From positions 87,522 to 138,298 of the forward strand of contig NZ_JASISQ010000008.1 of NCBI RefSeq assembly GCF_030063205.1: a stretch of DNA of 50,777 bases. Reading direction: 5' to 3'. The position numbers and the translations under genes were made by a program. Shown here in pieces: positions 1-9,500 of the stretch. Each line of letters begins with the position of its first letter. The stretch's first letter is position 1. Source of the DNA: Arthrobacter antibioticus (GTDB lineage Bacteria; Actinomycetota; Actinomycetes; Actinomycetales; Micrococcaceae). The notes under the pieces are model-generated. The model made no database searches. It saw nothing but the letters and a program-made list of their open reading frames with translations, and was not told the DNA's origin.

Positions 1-2
1 CC

Positions 3-338
3 AACGGGCTGTCCGTGATGCTCGGTGGATTCCGATCTGCCGTGCTGCAGGTAGTCTCAACCGTGGCTGTTGTGGCCTTTATTAGTCTTGGGGGGCTAGG
101 GCGCTACATTATTGACGGACTTGCAGTGCAGGATTACGGTCAGGTACTTGGCGGGGCCGTGGCGATCGCCGCCGTCGCCATTGTGATTGACGGTTTGTTA
201 GCCTTACTGCAGCGTTCAGTTGTTTCACCAGGGTTGCGGACCGCAGGAACGCCCTCGGAGCAGGCTGCTCCTAATGAGGTGGCCCTTGACGGCGAAACTA
301 TGGAAGAAAAAGTTCTTACTACAGGAGATAAATCATGA
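3..338 (+). CDS. ABC transporter permease, osmoprotectant (OpuCB/ProW type), C-terminal part
   Basis: This is the tail of a membrane permease whose start lies before the window; the reading frame is open from the first bases. About 110 residues are visible, with two hydrophobic stretches (around VVSTVAVVAFISLGGLG and VAIAAVAIVIDGLLALL) followed by a polar cytoplasmic tail. The short GLGRYI stretch and the spacing of the last two helices fit the BPD_transp_1 family. Assignment to glycine betaine/choline/proline uptake rests mainly on the next gene, which overlaps it by 4 bp (ATGA) and encodes the matching substrate-binding protein, so the two are probably translationally coupled. The ATG at 18 is an internal Met, not the true start. 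Confidence 0.8.
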   Translation, partial: NGLSVMLGGFRSAVLQVVSTVAVVAFISLGGLGRYIIDGLAVQDYGQVLGGAVAIAAVAIVIDGLLALLQRSVVSPGLRTAGTPSEQAAPNEVALDGETMEEKVLTTGDKS

Positions 339-1282
339 ATAAAAATTCCACGTCCACACGCCGCGGGTTCCTTGGAGCTGCCGCTGGACTCTCCGTAGCT
401 TTTGCCATTACCGCTTGCGGTGGCGGCGATCCACTGGCGCAGAACACCTCCAGCGGCGCAGCCGGTGGCGGAGAGGCCGTTGTGGTTGGCTCGGCTAACT
501 TCCCAGAGAACGCAATTTTGGCTGAAATTTATGCCGGCGCCTTGAGTGCTGCCGGTATGGATGCCACCACACGGCTGAACATTGGCGCCCGTGAGGTTTA
601 TTTGAAGGCTCTCGAAGACGGCTCAATCGATGTTGTGCCCGAATACACAGGTAACCTCTTGGGCTATCTCGATGCCAGCAACACCGTGGTTGATGGAGCC
701 GGTATTCTTGCCGCATTGCCCGCTAAGATGCCAGCAGGAATCAGTGTTTTGGACGCCTCATCCGCCGAAGACAAGGATGCCATTGTTGTGACTGCGGAAA
801 CTGCTGCCAAGTACAAACTGAAATCGATTGCCGATCTGACCCCCGTATGCAGTGAACTGACGCTGGCCGCGCCATCAGAATTTCAGACCCGCCCCTACGG
901 TCTGCCCGGTTTGAAAAAACTTTATGATTGCGTGCCCAAGGACTTCAAAGCGTTCAGCGCAAGCAGCGAAGCATTGAATTTGAAGGCGCTGCTCAACGAT
1001 GAGGTCCAGTTCGCCGATATCTTTACTACCTCTCCTGAAATCACCGCTAACAAGCTGGTGGTTCTGCAGGACCCCAAGTCCATGATCGGGGCGCAGCAGG
1101 TTATCCCCATTATCAAGACTGACAAGGTCAACGAGGCTGGCCAAAAAGCACTGAACAACGTCTCCAAGCAGCTCACCACCGAAGACTTGATTGCCTTGCG
1201 CACACAGGTTGAGGGCGATCAGAAGATGGATCCCAAGGCCGCCGCAGCACAGTGGCTCAAGGACAAGGGCATCACCAAGTAA
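335..1282 (+). CDS. Osmoprotectant ABC transporter substrate-binding lipoprotein (OpuAC/ProX family)
   Basis: The product has 315 residues and should capture a quaternary-ammonium or similar compatible solute outside the membrane and deliver it to the permease encoded just upstream. The N-terminus carries twin arginines (RRGFL, residues 9-13), a hydrophobic core and a lipobox ending ITAC with Cys28, so it looks like a Tat-exported lipoprotein. Two features after the Cys are typical of the OpuAC family (PF04069): VVVGSANFPENAILAEIYAGAL, and the later GSIDVVPEYTGNLLGYL. Length is normal for the family. AGGAG lies 6 nt before the ATG, which also overlaps the permease stop. The exact ligand (betaine, choline, carnitine, proline) cannot be told from sequence alone. 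Confidence 0.88.
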   Translation: MNKNSTSTRRGFLGAAAGLSVAFAITACGGGDPLAQNTSSGAAGGGEAVVVGSANFPENAILAEIYAGALSAAGMDATTRLNIGAREVYLKALEDGSIDVVPEYTGNLLGYLDASNTVVDGAGILAALPAKMPAGISVLDASSAEDKDAIVVTAETAAKYKLKSIADLTPVCSELTLAAPSEFQTRPYGLPGLKKLYDCVPKDFKAFSASSEALNLKALLNDEVQFADIFTTSPEITANKLVVLQDPKSMIGAQQVIPIIKTDKVNEAGQKALNNVSKQLTTEDLIALRTQVEGDQKMDPKAAAAQWLKDKGITK

Positions 1283-1291
1283 GGAGCTTTC

Positions 1292-2710
1292 ATGGCCACC
1301 ACGGTTGAACCGGATGAAGTTGATGTTGTAGTCCTCGGCATGGGACCAGGTGGTGAGTCCGTTGCCGGGGACCTAGCCGCTGCGGGCTTAGACGTTGTGG
1401 GCGTGGAATCCCGGCTTGTGGGCGGAGAATGTCCATACTTTGGCTGTGTCCCGTCCAAAATGATGATACGGGCTGGCAACGTGGTGGCCGAAGCACTTCG
1501 TATTCCGGATCTTGCCGGCAGCGTGGAGGTCACACCGGACTTTTCCAAGGTGGCCTCCCGCATCCGTTCTGAAGCTACGGACAACTGGGATGATGCCGTC
1601 GCCGCCAAGCGGTTCACGGATAAGGGTGGCCGCTTAGTTCGTGGTACCGGCAGGCTCACTGGAGCCGGAGAAGTCTGTGTTTCTATGCCCGACGGCGGTG
1701 AACGCACCTTTCGGGCCCGGCGGGCAGTGGTGCTCAACCCCGGCACTAACCCCGCAGTCCCCGACGTTGCGGGACTGGCTGAGACCCCGTTTTGGACCAA
1801 CAGGGAAGCCCTGCAGACGGAGGTGGCGCCGAAGTCTCTGATTATTTGGGGAGGCGGCCCCATTGCGGTGGAATTAGCCCAGGCATTCACCAGATTCGGC
1901 ACCAAGGTAACAATGGTGTTGCGCGGTTCCAGCCTGCTTTCGCGCGAAGAACCCGAAGCAGCAGATCTGCTGGCCAAGGTTTTCCGTAGCGAAGGCATAA
2001 AGATACTGAATAACCGGGACATCACAGCTGTTGCTCATTCAGATGGGATCTTTAAAGTGCAACTGGCGGCATCCAGTCGCACTGCTCCTGGCGCCGGCGT
2101 TTCAGAGCTTTCGGCGGAGAATTTCTTGGTCGCCACGGGTCGAACACCGCAGTTAGCGACGCTTGAGCTGGCAGCAGCGAATATTGACTGGGACGGCAAA
2201 CATGCGCCGTCATTCGATGAGCACATGCAGTTGACCGACGGTCTTTATCTGATCGGTGACGCCGCAGGTGCCGGAGCGTTTACCCACATGTCCATGTACC
2301 AGGCCAATATTGTGACCGGTCATATCCTCGGTGAGGACCGAGGCTCCGCTGAGTCTCATGCAGTTCCACATGTAACCTTTACCGACCCGGAAATTGGCGC
2401 CGTCGGTCTGAGCGAAAATCAGGCTCGAGAAGCTGGCCTGACCATTAGAGTTGGCTACTCCGAAATCAGTGCATCCGCGCGAGGGTGGATTCACAAGTCC
2501 GGAAACCAAGGCTTCATCAAGGTGATCGAAGACACCCAGGCCGGCGTTCTGGTGGGTGCCACCTCCGCCGGACCCACAGGTGGGGAATTACTGTCCCTGC
2601 TGGCCTTGGCTGTGCATGCCCGCATCCGCGTTGCTGAACTAAAAACGATGATTTACGCCTACCCCACGTTCCACCGAGCTATCCCCGAGGCATTGGCAGA
2701 TCTAAAGTAG
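1292..2710 (+). CDS. FAD/NAD(P)-dependent class I disulfide-oxidoreductase-like flavoprotein
   Basis: The protein has 472 residues in the pyridine nucleotide-disulfide oxidoreductase fold. The N-terminal FAD site is GMGPGG (residues 16-21). The redox pair is C47-x4-C52 in GGECPYFGCVPSK. A central NAD(P) site follows (IIWGGGPIAVELAQ), then the second FAD motif LYLIGDAAG. The C-terminal dimerisation domain ends in AYPTFHRAIPEAL. In dihydrolipoamide dehydrogenase and glutathione reductase this place holds the catalytic HPTxxE dyad; here His is Tyr and the Glu position is not acidic. I therefore do not call it lpd. It starts 9 bp after the binding-protein gene with AAGGAG 6 nt upstream, so it probably shares the operon. 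The true electron acceptor is unknown. Confidence 0.85.
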   Translation: MATTVEPDEVDVVVLGMGPGGESVAGDLAAAGLDVVGVESRLVGGECPYFGCVPSKMMIRAGNVVAEALRIPDLAGSVEVTPDFSKVASRIRSEATDNWDDAVAAKRFTDKGGRLVRGTGRLTGAGEVCVSMPDGGERTFRARRAVVLNPGTNPAVPDVAGLAETPFWTNREALQTEVAPKSLIIWGGGPIAVELAQAFTRFGTKVTMVLRGSSLLSREEPEAADLLAKVFRSEGIKILNNRDITAVAHSDGIFKVQLAASSRTAPGAGVSELSAENFLVATGRTPQLATLELAAANIDWDGKHAPSFDEHMQLTDGLYLIGDAAGAGAFTHMSMYQANIVTGHILGEDRGSAESHAVPHVTFTDPEIGAVGLSENQAREAGLTIRVGYSEISASARGWIHKSGNQGFIKVIEDTQAGVLVGATSAGPTGGELLSLLALAVHARIRVAELKTMIYAYPTFHRAIPEALADLK

Positions 2711-2791
2711 CCCTCCGTTTTGAGCCTGCCCTGGTGAGATTGGAGATAATGACAATGCCGGTGCCTGAACCTGTGGGCTAGGACTATCTCC

Positions 2792-4408
2792 TCAACTTCC
2801 CAGCTGGAGCGGCCCCCAGCCACCGGAGCCAATTCTTGACTGCACACCAAAGCGCCCCCTTAGCATTGGGTAGTGGTGCAGGTTTCCGGCACGGTCACGC
2901 GCTAAAATGCCCCACTGATGGGTGCCGAGGTGGTTATTGATGCCTGAAACGTGCGTCATACCATTCCAGCCGGAACCAATCACCTTGCGTGGCTCATCGA
3001 TGAATCCGCCGCCTCCGTTGCCCCGGTACAGCAACAATGCTCCGGCAGTATTGCGGGCCAGAACATCACTGCGTCCATCACCATCGAAGTCCGCTGCAAG
3101 AACGTTTAATGACCCCCATCCGGTTCCGATCCTTGTACGTACAGAGAATCCGCGACCATTCGGAGACGGGTAGAGGAACAGTTCGCCGGTGACGCGCGAT
3201 TTAGCTACAACTGCCGGAAATTTGTCGCTGGTGCGCCATTTGATGACCATAATGTCAAAAGATCCCCACCCTTTGCCGATCTGCAACGGTGCGGAAAGTG
3301 CGCCATTTGCTTGCCCGTACCTCACGGTCAGATGCCCACTTGACCATTTAGCCACGATGTCTTGGCGGCCATCGGAATCGAAGTCGACGATTTCCAGCTG
3401 CTGCACACCGCTCCAGCCCCCTGAGATGAATCGACGCTGCCATAAGTCACCTCCTTTGGCTGATCCGTAAATGAAAAGATTCCCGGCTTGGTCGACGGCG
3501 GCCACATCTCCCGCGTTGGCTACAGGAACCGGTGCGGGTTGCGGCTGAACGGCCCGTGATGACGCATAACCTGCCAAATTGGCCACCACCACCGACGACC
3601 CGTTCCAGCCACTCATAGAGATTTTGACCTGTCCTATGCCTATGTCAGTAGCCTGCTTGTTCAGCAAAGCCGCACGGTGCGACGGAGATCCCATCCACCA
3701 GTCAACAATCTGTTGAGCTGATCCGTTGATACCAATGATCTCCGAGTACATGTCCGCACCTGCAGGCAAAATAGATCGCCCGGCGTCGGCTCGATGCAGA
3801 TTGTTTATGTCCAGAGAACCTTTGTTGATTCGCGTATTCAACGTTGTGGCCCACTGCTGAGATCCAGTGGAAATATTCTTGTTCCACACCAGCGGACCTG
3901 CTCCATTGGCTGCCCGATATTTATTCGCTAAAACCAGCACCTGAGCCGTGTAAGGGTTACTGGCAGTGGCCGCATCCGCCAAAGGCTGGGCCAAAGGAGT
4001 CCGAACACCTACTGGGGGCGTACCCGGGCCTGGTGTCACCGGCTTGACAGTCGCCGGAACAGGCGCGGGCACCGCCGGCTTAGCAGTCGCCGAGGGGGCC
4101 GAAGGCGCAGAAGGGGCCGAAGGGGCCGAAGGCGCAGGATTAATTGCAGTCGGAGCGGGGGCAGTCGACGCTGAAGACGAAGGAGTCGGGGTGGAAACAA
4201 GTTCTGGAGTCGGCGCGGACTTAGGAACAGGCTCCCCCAGATTTTTCGGCACCTCGGGCATCGCCGACTCTGTTGTGGGCGAAGGAGTCTGCCACTGCAC
4301 CATGGAACCGGGTGAAACTGAACGCGCCGCAGCAACAGGACCCACACCTGCGCTCAGCAGGGTAGCCGTGAGAGATAGCGCTGCGATGCGCCTAAGTGTG
4401 TTGCGCAA
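2792..4408 (-). CDS. Secreted CAP (SCP/PR-1)-domain protein with FG-GAP/VCBS-like repeats
   Basis: This 538-residue exported protein has three parts. Residues 1-28 are a signal peptide (MRNTLRRIAALSLTATLLS...). Residues ~30-165 are a Pro/Ala/Ser/Thr-rich linker containing tandem APS units. Residues ~170-290 form a CAP domain (VLVLANKYRAANG, then NLHRADAGRS, YSEIIG and SPSHRAALLN), the fold of bacterial SCP-like proteins such as YkwD. The C-terminal ~240 residues hold FG-GAP/VCBS-type blades, seen as DFDSDGRQDIVA and DFDGDGRSDVLA Ca-binding-like loops with repeated GWGS stretches. The start is a TTG with AAGGAA 7-8 nt upstream; it gives a complete signal peptide. Function at the cell surface is not known; binding or adhesion is an inference from the propeller-like repeats. 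Confidence 0.85.
   Translation of the reverse strand: MRNTLRRIAALSLTATLLSAGVGPVAAARSVSPGSMVQWQTPSPTTESAMPEVPKNLGEPVPKSAPTPELVSTPTPSSSASTAPAPTAINPAPSAPSAPSAPSAPSATAKPAVPAPVPATVKPVTPGPGTPPVGVRTPLAQPLADAATASNPYTAQVLVLANKYRAANGAGPLVWNKNISTGSQQWATTLNTRINKGSLDINNLHRADAGRSILPAGADMYSEIIGINGSAQQIVDWWMGSPSHRAALLNKQATDIGIGQVKISMSGWNGSSVVVANLAGYASSRAVQPQPAPVPVANAGDVAAVDQAGNLFIYGSAKGGDLWQRRFISGGWSGVQQLEIVDFDSDGRQDIVAKWSSGHLTVRYGQANGALSAPLQIGKGWGSFDIMVIKWRTSDKFPAVVAKSRVTGELFLYPSPNGRGFSVRTRIGTGWGSLNVLAADFDGDGRSDVLARNTAGALLLYRGNGGGGFIDEPRKVIGSGWNGMTHVSGINNHLGTHQWGILARDRAGNLHHYPMLRGRFGVQSRIGSGGWGPLQLGS
4092..4136 (+). repeat. 9-bp tandem repeat in the CAP-protein linker
   Basis: About five copies of a 9-bp unit (gaaggSgcM) encode the APS units of the linker on the minus strand. 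It is the region most likely to vary in copy number between strains. Confidence 0.8.
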
Positions 4409-4462
4409 ATTCGTTTCCTTATTTTTATGGGCGTGTTCCCCGGAACCAAGAGAACGAGGCGA

Positions 4463-5599
4463 CTAGGATGCCAGAATTGCCTTTCGTACCGCTGCGCTGA
4501 GCTGCATAGCCCTGCCCCCGGTTGCGCCCGCCTCGTTCCATGCTGGGACGTATCCAAACCCTATTCCGTAGAGGGGGTCAGCATAGCCCAATGAGCCGTT
4601 GGCCCCTTCATGTCCAAAGGCTTGGGCGCTGCCAAAGTCCATGCGCGGGTGGGCCTTCATGAAAGTAATGGCAAATGAGCTGGTCTCACAAAAGACCCTG
4701 TCTAGCCCCCACACCTGTTCCTGGCTCATGAGCGCAATAGTTTCAGGATTCAAATAGGGCGGAAGCAAGTCGATCCCGGTAGTTGCACCGGCATAGACAC
4801 GGGCCAGCCCATCAGCTGATCCCACCCCTGCACCGCTGGAACTTCCTGCCGCTCGGACACTTCGGACATTGGGCATTCCTAGAAGATTTCCTGCAAACAC
4901 ATTCGCTGAGACGCCTGCAATGGAACCCGGCTCAAAAAACCCGGCCGCAGGCTCTTCCTGGAACAGGACAGGGCGGAAGCGTGACTCTTCAGATTCGGGT
5001 AGGCCCAGGTACATGTCAGCCGTGTAGGGTGCTCGAATACGACGGTTGTACAGGTCCTGTAACCGCTCTCCGCTGACGCGTCGGCACAACTCCTCAAGGA
5101 AGACACCCATGGTGAGCGCGTGGTAACCGAACGTTCCGCTGCCTGGCCGCCACATCGGCTCTAGCGCGGCCAACCGCTCGGCCACGGCAGAAAGATCGTT
5201 GTACTCCTCCATGGCAAAACCACCCTGTACACCCAACAAGCCAGCTTGATGAGAAAGCAGCTGCCTAACTGACAGGGCACTCTTGCCGTTCTCAGCAAAT
5301 TCCGGCCAGTAGGTGGCAACGGTTGCGTCTAGATCGATCAGGCCATCCTGCACCAGGAGGCTGAAGGCGAGCGCGGCAATTCCCTTGGAACACGAGAACA
5401 CGCCCGTAAGTGAGTTCTCGGAAGAATCAGGGCCGCCCACGAGTTCAACCACCTTGGCGCCGTTAAAGTAAACGGCCAGCTGCGCGCTGTAGCCGGGGTC
5501 GGCGTCGAGCATGGAATCAAAAAGTTCCCGAACACCGGTAAATTGTTCGGTGGCGAGGCCTTGGGATGCACCGGCGCCCGGCTGCTGTGAAAGTGTCAT
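4463..5599 (-). CDS. Serine hydrolase/esterase of the beta-lactamase family (EstB-like)
   Basis: The protein has 378 residues of the beta-lactamase/class C penicillin-binding fold (PF00144). The nucleophile motif SxxK is S69-C-S-K72 (VFSCSKGIAALAF). The second catalytic element is Y159-H-A (GYHALTMG), the form found in EstB-type carboxylesterases rather than the YxN of true class C beta-lactamases. FGHEGANGSLGYADP near residues 340-350 matches the third, HGG/KTG-like region. There is no signal peptide, so it should be cytoplasmic. An esterase acting on small esters is more likely than a beta-lactamase. The start codon has no ribosome binding site but lies 6 nt after TAGAGT, suggesting a leaderless message. 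Confidence 0.88.
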   Translation of the reverse strand: MTLSQQPGAGASQGLATEQFTGVRELFDSMLDADPGYSAQLAVYFNGAKVVELVGGPDSSENSLTGVFSCSKGIAALAFSLLVQDGLIDLDATVATYWPEFAENGKSALSVRQLLSHQAGLLGVQGGFAMEEYNDLSAVAERLAALEPMWRPGSGTFGYHALTMGVFLEELCRRVSGERLQDLYNRRIRAPYTADMYLGLPESEESRFRPVLFQEEPAAGFFEPGSIAGVSANVFAGNLLGMPNVRSVRAAGSSSGAGVGSADGLARVYAGATTGIDLLPPYLNPETIALMSQEQVWGLDRVFCETSSFAITFMKAHPRMDFGSAQAFGHEGANGSLGYADPLYGIGFGYVPAWNEAGATGGRAMQLSAAVRKAILAS

Positions 5600-5605
5600 G
5601 GGACC

Positions 5606-5611
5606 ACTCTA
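5606..5611 (-). promoter_or_regulatory. -10 element, leaderless serine-hydrolase transcript
   Basis: TAGAGT followed by 6 nt and the ATG at 5599; no Shine-Dalgarno sequence lies between. Inference from spacing only. Confidence 0.55.
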
Positions 5612-5710
5612 GGGAATACCGCACCCGCGGCGCCTCCTTGTGGATCACGGGTTGACCCGCTACGCGTTCTACGGAGATGAACTAGTGACTCCCGGCGCCC
5701 CTGTAAATAC

Positions 5711-5974
5711 TCAGTCCGTTCGCTCGCGGTGTTTGCACCCCGGCCAGCAGCAGGGCCGTCGCTGACCTTGCTCAAGCTCTTCCTGGGTTCGGCGAATGCG
5801 GCGCACTCGAGTCGTCTTTTGTTTGGCATCTTCAACCCAACAGATAAATTCATTGCGAGCCAACGGCGTAATGTCGTCCCACAGAACTCGCGCCACAGGG
5901 TTGGCGAGCAGGGCCTCTCTCAGGTCTGCCGGCAAAGCGTGGACTACCCCTCCGGGCACTGGCTCGCTACTCAT
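5711..5974 (-). CDS. YdeI/OmpD-associated (OmdA) family small protein
   Basis: This is an 87-residue protein resembling the C-terminal OmdA domain (PF13376) of YdeI-type 'bacteriocin-protection' proteins. It has ALPADLREALLANP, ARVLWDDITPLARNEFICWVEDAK, and RVRRIRRTQEEL, with a Cys/His tail (CCWPGCKH) seen in actinobacterial stand-alone versions. The reading frame is open a further 117 codons upstream, to a TTG at 6325, but the recognisable domain begins at the ATG at 5974. That ATG sits 6 nt after TATCGT, a good -10, with no ribosome binding site, so I choose it. The family's biochemical role is not established; the Cys/His tail might bind a metal (inference). Confidence 0.75.
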   Translation of the reverse strand: MSSEPVPGGVVHALPADLREALLANPVARVLWDDITPLARNEFICWVEDAKQKTTRVRRIRRTQEELEQGQRRPCCWPGCKHRERTD

Positions 5975-6507
5975 ACCACTACGATAGCGGGCCGGTGTGC
6001 CAGCAGGTCCGCTTGACCACGGACCCGGAGAGTTTCGGCTAGCGGCTGGCCCGTAGCATACGTTGCACTCCGGTGATCGAAGATAAATTGGGACCACGCG
6101 CTCTCGTGGCTGTTGCTCACCATAGGCGTATTCGCCACACTCGCCACACTCGCCAACGGTAAAGGTGCAGCGTTGGAACTGCTCCGGACTACGCCGATGG
6201 AAAATGAGAACAAAACCGCAGATCTCTGAATCGACGCGAAGGTCTCTGGGCCAGCCACCGGGTTCATAACAGCATTCACGGGTGCTGGTTTCCCCATAGC
6301 AGCGGCTCCCAGGCGCCACCGTCAAGGCAAGGAGAGTCTTCCACCGTGCTTTGACCGTTAACGTTTTAACCGCCAGCCGATGACGGCACGGAAAATCGCG
6401 GCCAGCGATGCGTCTTCTGTGCTGGTCTCAATCGCCACAGGGTACACCCACCCCACTAGACTGGCGGTTGCGTCCCTTCGCCACCCGTTCCTGGAAGGTT
6501 TCTGCCC
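5975..6507. other. 533-bp region without a recognised gene
   Basis: On the minus strand a frame with no stop runs from 6325 into the YdeI-type gene. It is rich in Cys (CCYEP, GECGECGEY, CNVCYG) and has some protein-like passages (RVDSEICGFVLIFHRRSPE), but I do not recognise it and no ribosome binding site or normal start fits. A short tandem of cactcgc units lies at about 6134-6154. The right end carries the GGAAGG ribosome binding site of the GH38 gene at about 6493. Confidence 0.4.
5981..5986 (-). promoter_or_regulatory. -10 element, leaderless YdeI-type transcript
   Basis: TATCGT, 6 nt before the ATG at 5974. It supports the short start over the longer in-frame extension. Confidence 0.55.
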
Positions 6508-9500
6508 ATGCATGACAAACACGACCTAATCCAAAGCCGGCTCAAACGAGTCCTGGTTGAGCGGATCATCCCGGCCATCCACACACCCATCGCTGCCCTG
6601 ACCTTGACGGCTTGGCATGTTGCAGGTGGCCAGGGCGAACCTGTCTCTCCGGCTGAGGCGCTTCCCCAGGGAACAACGGACGACGGCGGCACCGCGGCAA
6701 CGGGGTCTCCCAGCACGGGGTCTCCCGCCACGGGGTCTCCCAGCACAGGCGTGGATTACCAGCCCTTCGCAGTGGGAGACCAGTGGGGGCCACCGTGGGG
6801 CACCAGCTGGATTCATCTCAGCGGTACCGTTCCCGCTGAGGCGAGGGGTCACACAATTGAACTCGTGGTGGACTTGGGTTTTAGCCAGTCGTGGCCTGGA
6901 TTCCAGGCCGAAGGGCTCATTTATCGTCCTGATGGGAGCACTCTCAAGGCGCTGAACCCTTTGAACACTTGGGTTCCAGTGGCGGAATTGGCTCAGGGCG
7001 GGGAATCAATTGACCTTTATGTTGAGGCTGCGGCGAACCCTTTCGTATTTACCGATAACCCCTTTGTCCCAACCCAGCTGGGCGAGAAGTTCACCGCCGG
7101 GGATACCCCGCGTTACACCATGGCCCGGGCAGACATCAATATTTTCAACGCCGAGGTGTGGGAGCTCGTCCAGGATTTTGAGGTTCTGGACCAGCTTCAA
7201 AATGAGCTTGATCTGGGCAACCCACGCCGCTGGGACATCCTCTACGCTCTGGAACGCGCGCTCGACGCCGTTTCCCTCACCGATGTTCCCGGCTCGGCTG
7301 CCGCTGCCCGCGCACAACTTGGCAACGTGCTCGCGCAGCCAGCCAGCGCCAGTGCCCACCAGATCACCGCCATTGGGCACGCGCACATTGATTCGGCGTG
7401 GTTGTGGCCGGTAAGGGAGACAGTACGCAAGGTGGCTCGCACCACCTCCAATGTCATTAATCTGCTAGCCGGAGACCCCGAATTCCAGTTCGTTATGTCT
7501 TCCGCCCAACAATACGAGTGGCTGGCGGAGCACCGCCCGGAGGTGTTCGCAAAGGTCAAGGCTGCCGTCACCGAGGGCCGCTTCATCCCGGTCGGGGGTA
7601 TGTGGGTTGAGTCAGATACCAACATGGTGGGCTCCGAGGCCATGGCCCGCCAGTTCACCTACGGTCAGCGTTTTTTCACCGAAAACTTCGGCATACAGTG
7701 CCAGGAAGTGTGGTTGCCGGACTCCTTCGGGTACTCCGCCGCGCTGCCACAGATTGTGAAACAGGCAGGTGCCAAATGGTTCCTGACTCAGAAGATCTCC
7801 TGGAACACAGTTAATAAGTTTCCGCACCACACCTTCAACTGGGAGGGTATCGATGGGACCCGAGTGTTCACCCACTTCCCTCCCGTAGATACCTACAACT
7901 CTCAGCTCTCAGGAACTGAACTGGCCCATGCCGTGCGCAACTTCCGCGACAAAGGTGCGGCAAAGAATTCACTTGTCCCCTTTGGCTGGGGCGACGGCGG
8001 AGGTGGACCCACGCGCGAAATGCTGGCCCGGGCCAAGCGAACCAAAAATTTAGAAGGCTCCCCGCAGGTCACCATCCAAACTCCCACAGCGTTCTTCACG
8101 AGCGCTGAGGCCGAATACCCGAATGCTCCCGTGTGGAAGGGTGAGCTGTACCTTGAACTACACCGCGGCACGTACACCTCGCAGGCCCTGACCAAACAGG
8201 GCAACCGGCGCAGCGAACACCTGCTGCGCGAGGCAGAGCTATGGAGCACCACGGCAGCCGTGCGCGGCCTCATCGACTACCCCTATGCAGAGTTGGACCG
8301 GATTTGGAAGCTGGTGCTCTTAAACCAATTCCACGACATCTTGCCTGGTTCCTCGATCGCGTGGGTACACCGTGAAGCAGCCGAAAGCTACGCCCGGATT
8401 GCGGCAGACCTGAAAGCAATCATCTTTGCAGCGGTGGACGCCCTCGCCGACTCTGGGCAAGACCGCTCTGGGCCGGCCGATTCTGGGCCAGACGGCTCTG
8501 AACCACGCAGCTCCGGCCCCGCCGCGGTGGGAGAGAGGCTAGGGACCGCCCTGCATTTCAATGCCTCTCCCTACCCGCGCCGCGGCATTGCCCCTCTCAG
8601 CGCAGGCGTCCCGTCACCGGACACCACGGAAGTGACGGTGGAGCGGGACGGGAACGGGGAAATAGTTGTCCAGAACACACTCATCCGTGTCCGTTTCGGT
8701 GCCGACGGCGTCATCACCTCCATTGTGGATATTGCGGCCAACCGCGAGCTGGTACCGTCCGGGCAGGGCGCCAACCTGCTCCAGTTACACACCGACTTCC
8801 CAAACATGTGGGATGCGTGGGACATTGACGAGTTTTACAAAAACACAGTGACGGACATTCGCGAGCTGGACTCGATGGAGGTCACGATCTTGGACAGTCT
8901 GGCCCAGATCACCATCAAACGCAGTTTCCGCAGCTCACACATCACCCAACGCGTGCGCATCGCTCCGGACTCTAAGACCATCACCGTGCACAACGATGTC
9001 GATTGGCATGAGCAGGAGACCCTACTTAAAGCTGCCTTCCCGCTCGATCTGCACGCCGATCACGCCCGTTTTGAGACCCAGTATGGACACATTCAACGCG
9101 CCACGCATGAGAACACGTCCTGGGATAACGCCCGTTTTGAGGTCTGCGCGCACCGCTGGGTACATGTGGGCGAACCCGGCTTTGGCGCTGCGGTGATCAA
9201 CGATTCCACCTACGGCCACGACGTCTCTCGCCACCCCGGAACCAACGGCTCAAGTTTCACCACCGTGCGCCTGTCGCTGCTGCGCGGGCCCCGCTTCCCC
9301 GACCCAACCACTGACCAGGGCCAGCATTCTTTCAGCTACGGGCTCGTGGTAGGCGCGGACGTGCAGGACGCGGTGGCCGCCGGGTACGCACTAAATCTGC
9401 CGTGGCACGGCGTGCCGGGCGATGGGTCCGGCCGTACCGTCATCGAACCACTGGTGCGCACCGATTCGCAGGCCGCCATCATCGAGGCCGTCAAATTGGC

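Noticed and set aside
1292-2710. Dihydrolipoamide dehydrogenase (E3) for the bkd complex
   Set aside because: The HPTxxE catalytic dyad is missing and it lies 30 kb from the E1/E2 genes in another operon.
3966-4466. Gly/Ala/Glu-rich 166-codon plus-strand frame
   Set aside because: It is the antisense of the repeat linker and signal peptide of the CAP protein; its residues mirror the APS repeats and no start signal fits.
4463-5599. Class C beta-lactamase (antibiotic resistance)
   Set aside because: YHA replaces the YxN motif and there is no signal peptide; esterase is likelier.
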